Assembly (NCBI GenBank): GCA_028277405.1
Contig: JANQGH010000100.1
Span: 186,001-250,000 of the forward strand
DNA length: 64,000 bases
DNA from: Alphaproteobacteria bacterium
Lineage (GTDB): Bacteria > Pseudomonadota > Alphaproteobacteria > DSM-16000 > Inquilinaceae
Direction of reading: 5' to 3'
Positions 9,173 to 18,052 of the stretch are shown here, piece by piece. Numbering within the stretch: the stretch's first letter is position 1; each line of letters opens with the position of its first letter. The position numbers and the translations under genes are program-made. The notes below the pieces were generated by a model. That model saw nothing but the letters and a program-made list of their open reading frames with translations. It did no database searches and was not told the origin of the DNA.

Positions 9173-10450
9173 TTGAGCCGGTCCACTGACACGAACCCAT
9201 CACCACGGACCCGCGGCGTCGCAGGCGAGCAGCGCGTGACCGAGCGCGCGACTGGCCCAATCCGGCTAGACTTGTCGATCGCCCTGCTGGCGACCGCGAT
9301 CGCATCGCTGGGTCCGTTGACGATGACCATGTACCTGCCCGCGATGCCGGCCTTGACGGCGGATTTGGGCGCGCCGGAGGCGTTGGCAAAGCTGACGCTG
9401 ACGGTCTATTTGCTGAGTTTTGCCTTTGGCCAACTCGTCTACGGGCCGGTATCGGACCGGCTTGGGCGCCGCCCGGCCCTTGCCATGGGCCTTGTCATCT
9501 ACTGTCTGGCCTCGGCCCTTGCCGCTGTCGCCCCATCGATCGAATGGTTGCTGGTTGCGCGGCTGATCCAGGGGTTTGGCGCCTGCGCCGGCCCGACGAT
9601 CGCACGCGCCATGATCCGTGATCTTTACAGCGGCACGGCAGCCGCGCGTGCCATGTCCGTGATCGGCATGACCATCGCTGTGGCGCCGGCCGCCGGCCAG
9701 GTTTTCGGCGGGCTGATGACCGAGGTCGGCAGTTGGCGCTGGATCTTTGTCATCCTGGGCATCTTCGGCATCGCGATCTTCGTGCTGTCTAGCCGCCGGC
9801 TGCGGGAAACCAACGTCCGGCCGGACCCGACGGCGACGCGGTTCGTCACCATGGTCACCAACTACGCCCTGTTGCTGAGCAGCCGGCGCTATCTCGCTTA
9901 CGTGCTCGCCGTGTCCTGCTGTGTCGGCGGGCTGTTTGCATATGCCGCCAGCGCGCCGTTCGTCCTCATTTCCATCGTCGGCATCTCCGCCGTCGATTAC
10001 GGCTTCCTAGGCCTGTTCCCGGTCGCCGGAACCTTCCTCGGCACCTTGACCATCAACCGGTTCGCCCACCGCGTGCCCCTGATCCGCCTGGTCTGGCTTG
10101 GTCTGGCGAGTTCGGCAACCGCCGGCATCGGCCAGTTCATCTTGCTGACGTTGGGGGACGTCAACGTACCGATCGTGATCGGCAGCATGACGCTGTGGAT
10201 GTTCGGCTTCGGGCTGCTGATGCCCGGCGCGATGGCCGGCGCGCTCGGACCGTTCCCCCGCATCGCCGGGTCGGCCTCGGCCCTGATGGGCTTTTGCCAG
10301 ATGGGTATCGGCGCCCTGGGCACGTTGCTGTCCGCCGCCTTGAATGATGGCTATGTGCTGTCCCTGGCGCTGGCGCCCGCGATCATGGGCGTGATCGGGA
10401 TCGTCGCCTTCGCCCTGTTGCATCGCAAGGAAGCCGTTTCCGGTGCGTGA
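9173..10450 (+). CDS. Bcr/CflA-family multidrug exporter (first copy)
   Basis: A 425-residue MFS protein with 12 predicted membrane helices. The Bcr/CflA hallmarks are visible: YLPAMPALTADLGAPEA in TM1-loop1, QLVYGPVSDRLGRRPAL (motif A) and RLIQGFGACAGPTIARAM with RDLY in TM4. These are proton antiporters for bicyclomycin, chloramphenicol or related compounds. The longest frame begins at TTG 9173, but an in-frame GTG at 9236 gives a more typical N-terminus. The stop overlaps the start of the metalloprotease gene by 8 bp, so the two are likely co-translated. Confidence 0.88.
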   Translation: MSRSTDTNPSPRTRGVAGEQRVTERATGPIRLDLSIALLATAIASLGPLTMTMYLPAMPALTADLGAPEALAKLTLTVYLLSFAFGQLVYGPVSDRLGRRPALAMGLVIYCLASALAAVAPSIEWLLVARLIQGFGACAGPTIARAMIRDLYSGTAAARAMSVIGMTIAVAPAAGQVFGGLMTEVGSWRWIFVILGIFGIAIFVLSSRRLRETNVRPDPTATRFVTMVTNYALLLSSRRYLAYVLAVSCCVGGLFAYAASAPFVLISIVGISAVDYGFLGLFPVAGTFLGTLTINRFAHRVPLIRLVWLGLASSATAGIGQFILLTLGDVNVPIVIGSMTLWMFGFGLLMPGAMAGALGPFPRIAGSASALMGFCQMGIGALGTLLSAALNDGYVLSLALAPAIMGVIGIVAFALLHRKEAVSGA

Positions 10451-11144
10451 CGTCGACGTCGCGGCGTTAAGCAACGAAGCCGGCGCCAGCCTCTCGGTCC
10501 GGACAAGCGGCCGCGCCCGACGCCTGAGCCTGCGGGTGGACCCACGTTCGGGCGACATTGTGCTGACCTTGCCGCCGTCGGCCAAGCTGGGCGCGGCGCG
10601 GCGTTTCCTGCGAGACCATCGGGCGTGGATCGAAAAGCAGGCCAAGGCACTGCCGGATCGAATACCGTTTGCCGCCGGCGCGACCGTTCCGGTGTTTGGC
10701 GAACCACACACCATCGTGCCATCGGCCGAACGCGGACCGCCGGTCACGCGCAACCCGGGCAAGCTGGTCGTTACCGGCGATGCCCGGCATACGCCGCGAA
10801 GGATCGCCGATTATCTGCACGCCCTGGCGTCACGCGAACTCAGGCTCGCCGTCGATGACTTCGCCGAGCGGATCGACCGAAAGGTCGCCCGGATCACGGT
10901 CAGAGATCCGAAAACACGGTGGGGTAGCTGTTCGACCACCGGCACGCTTTCTTTCAGTTGGCGGTTGGTCATGGCGCCGCGCCGCGTGCTCCGATACGTC
11001 GCGGCCCATGAGGTCGCTCATCTCCGCCATCCGAACCACGGCCAACATTTCTGGTCACTCGTGGCGACGTTGCACCCGGGTTTCGCGGAGGATCGGGAAA
11101 CTCTCAGAAGACTGACCTTGGACTTGAACCGATACGGGGGCTGA
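10443..11144 (+). CDS. YgjP-like (DUF45, SprT-type) metallopeptidase domain protein
   Basis: A 233-residue protein of the M48-like YgjP/DUF45 family. The zinc motif HEVAH is in YVAAHEVAHLRHPNHG, preceded by the family signature TRWGSCSTTGTLSFSWRLVM. The third ligand is probably the His in HGQHFW. The N-terminal half is a beta-rich DUF45 region (RRLSLRVDPRSGDIVLTLP). The cellular role of these cytosolic proteins is poorly known. The GTG start overlaps the exporter stop, and a second Bcr/CflA gene follows about 145 bp downstream. Confidence 0.9.
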   Translation: MRDVDVAALSNEAGASLSVRTSGRARRLSLRVDPRSGDIVLTLPPSAKLGAARRFLRDHRAWIEKQAKALPDRIPFAAGATVPVFGEPHTIVPSAERGPPVTRNPGKLVVTGDARHTPRRIADYLHALASRELRLAVDDFAERIDRKVARITVRDPKTRWGSCSTTGTLSFSWRLVMAPRRVLRYVAAHEVAHLRHPNHGQHFWSLVATLHPGFAEDRETLRRLTLDLNRYGG

Positions 11145-11289
11145 AACCGCCGACACCGGGACACCATGGCGTATGACCATCGGGTCGCGGCGGCCATCAC
11201 TTATGATCGACAAAGACCGCGCCCGGGACTAGGTTTGGTTGAGCGTTTGGTCTGTTCGCCCCGCCAATGATTGTGTATTTACCCGGCCC

Positions 11290-12534
11290 ATGCCCAGACC
11301 GGACTCTCTGATCATCACCATCTTGCTGACGGGCCTTGTCGCCTTTGGGCCGTTGTCGACGGACCTCTACCTGCCGTCCCTGCCGTTGCTGGGCGAACAG
11401 CTGGGGGCGTCCGAAAACCAGGTTCAGCTGACGCTCTCGGTCTTCATGATCGGCTTTGCCGTCAGCCAACTGGTCTACGGCCCGCTGTCGGACAAGTACG
11501 GCCGTCGGCCGGTGATCCTGGGCGGAACCATTTTGTTCGCCCTGTCCAGCGTCGCCTGTGCCATGGCGACCTCGATCGAGGCGCTTATCGTGGCGCGCTT
11601 CTTTCAGGCGGTGGGCGCGTGCTGCGGCACGGTCTTGGGCCGGGCCGTGGTCCGCGACGTCTACGGCAGGGAACGGGCCGCCAGCGTGCTGTCCTACATG
11701 GCCATGGCCATGGCCCTGGCGCCGGCGACCGGGCCGATCTTCGGCGGCTACCTGACGGAGTATCTCGGCTGGCAGTCGAATTTCTGGGCCATCGCCATCT
11801 TCAGCGCGATGATGGCCGTGCTGGTCGCCACGCTGCTGTCCGAAACCAACCAATGGCGCGATCCCACGGCGATGCAGCCGGACATGCTGATCCGCGGCTA
11901 CCGCGAGCTGTTGGGGCACCGCGACTATGTCGGCTATTTGCTGGTCGTCGCGCTGATCTACAGCGGCATCTTTGCCTTCATATCGGGGTCCGCCTTTCTG
12001 CTGATCGATTCGGTCGGGCTGACGCCCGTCGCCTACGGCTATTGCTTCGGCGCCGGCGTCGCTGGCTACATTCTGGGGTCGTTCATCGCCGGCCGCATTT
12101 CGACCCGTATCGGCGTCGACGGCATGGTTATGCGCGGCACGGCAACGGCCAGCGTCGGCGGCCTGGTGATGCTGGCATTTGTCCTGCTGGCCCGCGCCGA
12201 CGCCATTCCGCTGGCCAGCCAGACATTCGTCTTCGGCATCGTCGGCAGCTTTTTCCTGTTCATGGTCGGCGCCGGACTGACCCTGTCGAACGCCCTGGCC
12301 GGCTCCATCGGCCCGTTCCCGACCATGGCGGGGCGGGCCGCGGCGTTGGTCGGCTTTTGCCAGATGGTCATCGCCGCCCTGGCAGGCATCGCCGTCAGCG
12401 AATTCGCCGATGGCACCGGCATGTCCATGGCCCTGGTCACCGTTCTTGTGACCATGTCGGCGATGACGGTGTTCTTGACCATCGTTCGGCCACACACCCG
12501 CCGCCATCTGAACGAGCACCGGCGCCGCGTGTAG
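11290..12534 (+). CDS. Bcr/CflA-family multidrug exporter (second copy)
   Basis: A 414-residue MFS protein, clearly the same subfamily as the copy at 9.2-10.4 kb. It has STDLYLPSLPLLGEQLGASE, then QLVYGPLSDKYGRRPVILGG, then RFFQAVGACCGTVLGRAVVR with DVYG. ATG 11290 (MPRPDSLIIT) is preferred over the longer frame because the first helix starts directly after it. It is predicted to act as an inner-membrane drug/H+ antiporter. The two copies flank the YgjP-like gene, suggesting an old duplication. Confidence 0.9.
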   Translation: MPRPDSLIITILLTGLVAFGPLSTDLYLPSLPLLGEQLGASENQVQLTLSVFMIGFAVSQLVYGPLSDKYGRRPVILGGTILFALSSVACAMATSIEALIVARFFQAVGACCGTVLGRAVVRDVYGRERAASVLSYMAMAMALAPATGPIFGGYLTEYLGWQSNFWAIAIFSAMMAVLVATLLSETNQWRDPTAMQPDMLIRGYRELLGHRDYVGYLLVVALIYSGIFAFISGSAFLLIDSVGLTPVAYGYCFGAGVAGYILGSFIAGRISTRIGVDGMVMRGTATASVGGLVMLAFVLLARADAIPLASQTFVFGIVGSFFLFMVGAGLTLSNALAGSIGPFPTMAGRAAALVGFCQMVIAALAGIAVSEFADGTGMSMALVTVLVTMSAMTVFLTIVRPHTRRHLNEHRRRV

Positions 12535-12630
12535 AGCGTCCCTGCCGTCTGCAGGGCAGCCATCGCCATATGGGCGTTCCGATGCGACGGGTGCTCCTCT
12601 AGGCTATGCGCCTAACAGTATTCAAAGGCC

Positions 12631-13575
12631 ATGGCCCTCGTCGAGCTTCCATCGATGTCGAAATTGTCGGCGCCGGTTACCGGTGCCGTCTACATGGGCG
12701 TGGCCGCGCTCGCCTTTTCGATCATGGTGGCTCTTATCCGCACCGCGACGGAGCAGGTTCATCCGTTCGAGGTCGCGTTCTTTCGAAACCTGTTCGCGCT
12801 CGCCTTTCTGGCGCCCTGGCTCATTCGAACGCGGTTCAGCGTCCTGACCACGGCCAAGCTGAAACTGCATGGCGTGCGCGCGATCACCGGCCTGGTGGCC
12901 ATGCTGACCTGGTTCATGGCGCTCGCCTCTCTGCCCATGGCCGAGGCCGTATCGCTCAGCTTTACCGCGCCGCTTTTCGCGACCATCGGGGCGGCCCTGT
13001 TCTTGAACGAGATTGTGCGCAAGCGCCGTTGGAGTGCCACGATCATCGGCTTCGTCGGTGTGCTGGTCATCCTGCGGCCGGGCCTGGACACGGTGCCGCC
13101 GTCTGCCGTTCTGGTTCTGGTTTCGGCGCTGTTTGCCGCGGTTTCGGCCCTGCTGATCAAGGTCTTGTCGCGCACCCAGTCGCCCGGCGAGATCGTCGCC
13201 TACCTGGCGATTTTCCTGACACCTCTATCCTTCGTGGCGGCATTGCCCTTCTGGGCATGGCCGTCCTGGCAGATGCTCGGCGTCATGTTCCTTGCGGGCG
13301 GGTGCGGCACGCTCGGGCACCTGGCGTTCGCCCGCGCGATGCGGGTTGCCGACGCCTCCGCGGTGATCCCGTTCGACTATCTGCGCCTGCCGCTGGTGGC
13401 GGTCATCGGCTATTTCGTCTTTGGCGAGGCGATGGACGCGGTCAGTTGGCTGGGCGCGGCGATCATCATCGGCTCGTCGATCTACATTGCCCGTCGCGAG
13501 GCCGTGGTCGCGCGCCAGAGGCGGCCGGGCGATCCCGAACCGATCGCGACCGGCGCCCAGCGCGAGAAGCTTTAG
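12631..13575 (+). CDS. EamA/DMT-family permease
   Basis: A 314-residue membrane protein with two EamA repeats and ten hydrophobic segments. The first repeat has FFRNLFALAFLAPWLIRTRF and the second FLAGGCGTLGHLAFARAMRV with PFDYLRLPLVAVIGYFVFGE. This pattern is close to the S-adenosylmethionine/riboflavin-type DMT exporters and importers of Alphaproteobacteria, but the substrate is not determinable. An alternative start is the Met at 12655. The C-terminal tail after the last helix is hydrophilic. Confidence 0.88.
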   Translation: MALVELPSMSKLSAPVTGAVYMGVAALAFSIMVALIRTATEQVHPFEVAFFRNLFALAFLAPWLIRTRFSVLTTAKLKLHGVRAITGLVAMLTWFMALASLPMAEAVSLSFTAPLFATIGAALFLNEIVRKRRWSATIIGFVGVLVILRPGLDTVPPSAVLVLVSALFAAVSALLIKVLSRTQSPGEIVAYLAIFLTPLSFVAALPFWAWPSWQMLGVMFLAGGCGTLGHLAFARAMRVADASAVIPFDYLRLPLVAVIGYFVFGEAMDAVSWLGAAIIIGSSIYIARREAVVARQRRPGDPEPIATGAQREKL

Positions 13576-13603
13576 TTAGGGGCCGAACATCACGTCGGGC
13601 CGG

Positions 13604-14095
13604 TCACCCGTCGTCGCGATAGATAAAGTACCGGTCCTTCTGAACGCCCTCGGGCTCGGGCAGGCGCGTCCACCGGTCGACCGGAATCTCGATGTTGGCC
13701 AGGACAATGCCGCCCGGTCTCAGGGCGCCGGCAAGCGGTGCCGCCAGCCGCGCGGCCAGACGGCGATTGGCGGCATCGTCGCCCGTGCCGAGATCGGTGT
13801 GAACCAGCGCTGCGCCCTCGCCCAGCCGATCGCGCGCGATCGGCAACTGCTCGACGGCGTCGCCGAGGAACAGTCGGTCGTCCGGCGGAATGCAGTTCGG
13901 ATGCGCCTTGATCACCTGTTCAAAGACATAGATGTCGCGGCCTGGAAGGATTTCGCGCAGATGATCGTAGGTCCGGCCGTTGCCCAGGCCGAGCTCGAAC
14001 ACGGGGCCCGGCAGGTCCGCGATGGCCTGGGCCGCCCAATCCAGGCACGCCCGCTGGGCCTTCATCCGGCGAATGAAGCTGTCCAATCTGCTCAT
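13604..14095 (-). CDS. Small SAM-dependent methyltransferase (Methyltransf_17-like)
   Basis: A 163-residue Rossmann-fold protein. The SAM-binding motif I is GPVFELGLGNGRTYDHLREI, followed by the acidic strand end IYVFEQ and, later, HTDLGTGDD and LRPGGIVLANIEIP. The short length and these blocks match the family of small class I methyltransferases known as Methyltransf_17; the substrate is unknown. Its start overlaps the stop of the upstream conserved gene by 4 bp, so both belong to one transcript. Confidence 0.75.
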   Translation of the reverse strand: MSRLDSFIRRMKAQRACLDWAAQAIADLPGPVFELGLGNGRTYDHLREILPGRDIYVFEQVIKAHPNCIPPDDRLFLGDAVEQLPIARDRLGEGAALVHTDLGTGDDAANRRLAARLAAPLAGALRPGGIVLANIEIPVDRWTRLPEPEGVQKDRYFIYRDDG

Positions 14096-14703
14096 AACAC
14101 TTCCGTGGCGCTGGGGTGGATGACCGGCCGATAACCGCTCACCAACGTGGCCACGGTCGCCGGCGGGGTCAACAGGACCAGGGGTGGTTTGGGCTGACCG
14201 GCGCTTCCGTCATAGCCAAGCGGCGTCCAGCGCAGATTGCGCCCCTTCCAGCGCAGCCAGGCAGTGCCGTGCCGGTCCGCCAGCATCGCGCCGTCGGGCA
14301 GGCTGACCGGCGCCACGGGCTTCGCGGAGGCCGTTCGTTGGGCGTGCAAGACGCGATCCAGCGCGTCCACATACAGACGGCCACGCGGTGCCCGGTGGGC
14401 CGCGCGCCAGGCGTCGACGAACGTGTTGAAATCCTGTCGGCGACATTCGGCACAGGGCCGATGGCCGGCCGCCAGCGCCGTCGCTTCGTCCAGAAAGAAC
14501 AGCGCCGTGTAGCGACGCGCCGCCATGATCGGCACGCGCCGGTCACGAAACGAGGTGACGCAACAGATCCAACGCTTCGTCTGCCATTGCCGCCGGATGG
14601 CGCCATCCGCGTCGTGCAGGCGGCCGCGGTTGCCCATGAACAGGCCGCGCGTCGGATCGGCCGCAATGGCACCATCCGGCCGTACCCGATTGCAGAACGG
14701 CAT
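14092..14703 (-). CDS. Conserved protein with a CxxC motif, function unknown
   Basis: A 203-residue soluble protein with strongly patterned blocks: MPFCNRVRPDGAIAADPTRG, LFMGNRGRLHDADGAI, TALFFLDEATALAAGHRPCA and the following ECRRQDFNTF. The motif GHRPCAECRR resembles the Cys pair of Ada-type zinc-binding domains, and another Cys pair (ICCV) lies at about residue 47. I believe similar proteins occur widely in bacteria as hypothetical proteins, but I do not know a function. It is co-transcribed with the small methyltransferase (4-bp overlap). A role in nucleic-acid or metal binding is only an inference. Confidence 0.7.
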   Translation of the reverse strand: MPFCNRVRPDGAIAADPTRGLFMGNRGRLHDADGAIRRQWQTKRWICCVTSFRDRRVPIMAARRYTALFFLDEATALAAGHRPCAECRRQDFNTFVDAWRAAHRAPRGRLYVDALDRVLHAQRTASAKPVAPVSLPDGAMLADRHGTAWLRWKGRNLRWTPLGYDGSAGQPKPPLVLLTPPATVATLVSGYRPVIHPSATEVL

Positions 14704-14718
14704 GGACTTCGGCGCGTC

Positions 14719-15165
14719 TCAATCGTTGCTGCGCGAGACTGCGGCCTTGGTCGTCTTTTCCAACCGCAGGGCCAGTTCCCGCATAATCTCGACGGCCATC
14801 TGCGGAAACTCCGTGATCAGCCGAAAGAACAAATCCTTGGTGATCATCAAGGTCGTCAGGTCCGACTTCGCGCGCACCGACGCGGTTCGGGGCACGTCGC
14901 ACAGAATGGCGATCTCGCCGACGAAGTCGTTCTTGTGCAGGGTCGCGACGGTGACCGGCCCTGTGTCGGTGTCGATCACCACATCGGCCTCGCCATCCAT
15001 GATGATATAGGCGGCATCGCCCATATCGTCCTGCCGGAACAGGGTCTCGCCGGCGGCGAATTTCACCCGTTCGCTGGTGAAGGCCAGCAGTTTGAGTTTC
15101 GACACCTCGATATTGGCGAACAGCGGAATCTTTTTCAGCAGATCGACTTCTTCGATCAGGCTCAT
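14719..15165 (-). CDS. Cyclic nucleotide-binding domain protein
   Basis: A 148-residue single-domain protein of the CRP/PKA cNMP-binding fold without a DNA-binding domain. After the N-terminal helix MSLIEEVDLLKKIPLFANIE come the beta roll and the phosphate-binding cassette GEIAILCDVPRTASVRA, with the RTA triad intact. The C-terminal helix (ITEFPQMAVEIMRELALRLE) ends the fold. It lies 45 bp downstream of the degenerate ABC exporter gene on the same strand, so it probably senses a nucleotide or other ligand as part of that exporter system. Confidence 0.85.
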   Translation of the reverse strand: MSLIEEVDLLKKIPLFANIEVSKLKLLAFTSERVKFAAGETLFRQDDMGDAAYIIMDGEADVVIDTDTGPVTVATLHKNDFVGEIAILCDVPRTASVRAKSDLTTLMITKDLFFRLITEFPQMAVEIMRELALRLEKTTKAAVSRSND

Positions 15166-15210
15166 GCTCGTGCGATCTCCTCCCCCATCGACGCCGATCG
15201 TCGAGCGGCG

Positions 15211-17868
15211 TCACTCATTATCCAGCAATCGGCGCAACTCGCCATCTTTTCCGGTAAGCTCGTCATAGCTGCCGCGCTGGGCCAGGCGGCCCTCTTTCAG
15301 AACGATCACTTCGCCGAAGGCCTCGGCCATGCTCGGCCGGTGCGGCGCCCAGATCAGCCCGCGACCCTCGCACGATTTCATGATCGCCTCATGAACATGC
15401 TGCAAGGTTCCGCCGTCGAAGGACGTGGTCGCGTCGAGCAGGATGAGAACGTCCGGCCGCTTCAGCAGCGCGCGGGCAAGGGCCAGCTTCTGGCGCTGTA
15501 TCAGCGACAGCCGGCCGCCGGCGACCCCGACGGACCGGTCGAGCCCGACGCTGATCACCGTCCGGCGCAGATCCAAGCCGTCGATGATCTCGGCCAACAG
15601 CGCCTGGACCTTGGCCTGGGCGCCGGACTGACCATACTTGATCTTGCCGAAGAGGATGTTGTCCTGAAGGCTGGCGGCCTCGTTGTAGTCGTGCGCGTCG
15701 AAGAAGGCGACGCTGTCGCGAAGGTCCTCGGGCAAGTCCTTGGCGAACAGGCGCCGCGCCTCCAGCAGCTTGTCCTGCATCTCGTCATCGATGACCCCCA
15801 ACCGATGCCGGGTCGGGATCAGCTTGAAGGGCAGCGACATCAGCCGCATGCGGTCTTCCGGCTTCAGCGCGTCGTGGCCCAGCTTCTCCGCACGCGTGAC
15901 CAGCGACTGGAACTCCGGCAACTCATCGTGGCTGATGAAGCTGAACTGGTCGAAGAACTCATGCCCCGGCGGCAGGTCGGCAAACAGTTCCAGCATCGTG
16001 GCCGCGACCTTGCGACCGGTGTCCAGGAAGGTTTCGGTCAGGCCGACCCGCTCCAGGATCGACTGGACGTACTCGTTCTCCGCAATGGTGTCCAACTGGA
16101 AGGTGTCGTCCACCGGCGTGCCGAACAGCAGGTTTTCCGCCAGCGTGGCGCTGAGATTGTACTTGTCGGCATCCCAGAGCTCGACCAACCCCTCCATCTC
16201 AGGGTCCGCCAGCCGCAGGCCGACCTGGCGACGCGCCTCGAGGAAGCGTTTCGGGGTCTCCGGCTCGGCGTCCGTGTCCAGACTGCCGCTGAGGCCGAAC
16301 CGATAGACGTCGCCGGCCAGGCTGACGTCCTCCAGAACCTCCAGCGCCTTGCGCTCCAGGGCTTCGGCGCTATCGACGCCGGCCGCCTCATAGTCGATCC
16401 AGTCGCCATGGATGTTCGATGGCGAGTTGCCGGTGTATTTGGCCTCGGCGATGCGCCCGCGCCGCTCCGACTGGTCGTCGGTATCGGCTTCGCGGTGTTT
16501 CAGCCCGTAATACACATTGTCGCGCAGCGTGCCGGTGAAGATGTAGCTGTGCGGCCCGACAAAGGTGATCCGTCGGCCGGTTACCGATTCGGGCAGGTCG
16601 GCGTAATTGTGGTCACCGAGCGTGATCTTGCCGTTGGACGGCACCAGCACGCGCGCGAGAAGCTGGACAAACACCTCGCGCCCGCTGGAGCCGTCGCCCA
16701 GGATGGCAACCGTGCCCTTGGTCGGCACCGACAGGCTCAAACCCTGGATGTCGGGCGGGCTGTCCTCTTCGGCGTAGGCGACGTTGCCGAACTGCCATTC
16801 GGCCGGCAACGGGCCTGCCATGTTGGGCTCTTCCGCCAATTGCTCGATCGGCTGAATGTCCGCCGGCTGGAACTGCTCGACAACCTGCTCGTACTTGATG
16901 CGCACATCGGCCTGCATCTGATAGTAGGTCAGCAACTCCTTCCACGGCGAGGCCAGATCCTTGTAGGCCGCCAGAACCGCGACCAGGGCACCGAAGGTCA
17001 GATCACCCTCAATGACCAGATACCCGCCGATCGAATAAAAGAAAAACGGCGTGAGCTGGTTCAGGAAATTGTTCAGAAATTTGATAAAGAACTTTCGTCG
17101 ATAGATTTCGTATCGAATGTCGTAGTTGATCGCCAGACGTTCTGAAATGTCAGCAAGGTGATATTGGGCGGTATCGTGGGCGTGGATTTCCGGCGTGCCG
17201 CCGACCGTCTCGCCAATCCGGTCCGAGAGCTGGCGGATGTTGCGCACCCGCCTCTTGGCCAGCGCGTTCACCTTCTTTTGCAGCCTCGGGATGATGAAGC
17301 CCTGGATCGGATAGAGGGAGATCGAGGCCGCACCCAGAATCGGGTCCTGGACGAAGATGAAGGCGATGTAGGTCAAGAGCAGGCCGCCCTGATAGGCGGG
17401 AAGCGCGAAAGCGTCGCCCGTGAACCCGCCCAGCGGCTCAACCTCGGCGGTGATCATGGGAATGATCTCGCCCTGCGACATGCGCTTGAAGCGTGGCAGC
17501 CGGAAGCGCAGGACCCGCGTGTAGAGCTCGTAACGCAAGCGGCGCAGCATGCGCTCGCCCAGCCGGCCCTTGTAAACGTTGATGTAGTATTTGAAGCCGC
17601 CGTTTACGAAAACCAGGCCCAAAAATATAAACGAGAGAAACAGAAGAAACTGAACCTGGTTGAGTTCGAAACCCAGCAGGTTTTGGGGAAAGTTCGAGCC
17701 GCCAATCGCCTCGTTAACAATCTGCTTCGGAAGATCCAATGAATAGTAAAGTGGCGGCAGCGAGAGCACGGTAATGCACAGGATGTAAAGCTGCTGCCGC
17801 TTCGAATAACGGAAAATGAAGCTGAAGATACTGCGTTGCATGTGAGCCTGTGGCTTGACAACAGACAC
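15211..17868 (-). CDS. ABC exporter-like protein with a degenerate, internally duplicated ATPase domain
   Basis: An 885-residue protein; ordinary half-size ABC exporters are about 600. Residues 1-320 are a six-helix exporter membrane domain. The nucleotide-binding domain begins near 360 but is abnormal. Walker A is GDGSSGRE (391-398) with Arg and Glu where Lys and Ser/Thr belong. The Q-loop region reads VGPHSYIFTG, without Gln. Walker B is VLILLDATTS (807-816), lacking the catalytic Glu, and the C-loop is GRLSLIQRQ. The H-loop His (APHRP, about 843) remains. About 250 extra residues separate the Q-loop and C-loop and contain a repeated block (542-583 and 701-741). ATP hydrolysis looks doubtful. 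Start is GTG 17868 or ATG 17841. Divergent to the glycosyltransferase cluster. Confidence 0.85.
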   Translation of the reverse strand: MSVVKPQAHMQRSIFSFIFRYSKRQQLYILCITVLSLPPLYYSLDLPKQIVNEAIGGSNFPQNLLGFELNQVQFLLFLSFIFLGLVFVNGGFKYYINVYKGRLGERMLRRLRYELYTRVLRFRLPRFKRMSQGEIIPMITAEVEPLGGFTGDAFALPAYQGGLLLTYIAFIFVQDPILGAASISLYPIQGFIIPRLQKKVNALAKRRVRNIRQLSDRIGETVGGTPEIHAHDTAQYHLADISERLAINYDIRYEIYRRKFFIKFLNNFLNQLTPFFFYSIGGYLVIEGDLTFGALVAVLAAYKDLASPWKELLTYYQMQADVRIKYEQVVEQFQPADIQPIEQLAEEPNMAGPLPAEWQFGNVAYAEEDSPPDIQGLSLSVPTKGTVAILGDGSSGREVFVQLLARVLVPSNGKITLGDHNYADLPESVTGRRITFVGPHSYIFTGTLRDNVYYGLKHREADTDDQSERRGRIAEAKYTGNSPSNIHGDWIDYEAAGVDSAEALERKALEVLEDVSLAGDVYRFGLSGSLDTDAEPETPKRFLEARRQVGLRLADPEMEGLVELWDADKYNLSATLAENLLFGTPVDDTFQLDTIAENEYVQSILERVGLTETFLDTGRKVAATMLELFADLPPGHEFFDQFSFISHDELPEFQSLVTRAEKLGHDALKPEDRMRLMSLPFKLIPTRHRLGVIDDEMQDKLLEARRLFAKDLPEDLRDSVAFFDAHDYNEAASLQDNILFGKIKYGQSGAQAKVQALLAEIIDGLDLRRTVISVGLDRSVGVAGGRLSLIQRQKLALARALLKRPDVLILLDATTSFDGGTLQHVHEAIMKSCEGRGLIWAPHRPSMAEAFGEVIVLKEGRLAQRGSYDELTGKDGELRRLLDNE

Positions 17869-17925
17869 CGTCCGACGGCCGGCCGGCCGCGAACGGGCGG
17901 CAGACGATAGCGGCTTCGACGCCCG

Positions 17926-17955
17926 TTGGTAAATCCGTATTTGGTAAATCCGTGT
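17926..17955. repeat. Tandem 15-bp direct repeat in a divergent promoter region
   Basis: Two adjacent 15-bp copies (17926-17940 and 17941-17955) share TTGGTAAATCCGT and differ at one of 15 positions. They lie in the 184-bp gap between the divergent ABC exporter gene and the first glycosyltransferase gene, so they could be binding sites for a shared regulator or simply a slippage product. The AT-rich stretch in otherwise GC-rich DNA marks the probable promoter region of the gap. Confidence 0.6.
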
Positions 17956-18052
17956 TGTGCCGTCGCCGCCGGGTGACTAGGGTCGATCCGCGATCTGGCA
18001 GGCAATTTGGTCAGTTGCGCTGCACTTTCGACAAGGCTATGAGGGCGCCAGG

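Noticed and set aside
14116..17145. Very long plus-strand open frame (1009 codons)
   Set aside because: It is antisense to the cNMP-binding and ABC exporter genes, which have clear domains. The frame is an effect of high GC and of the codon pattern on the other strand.
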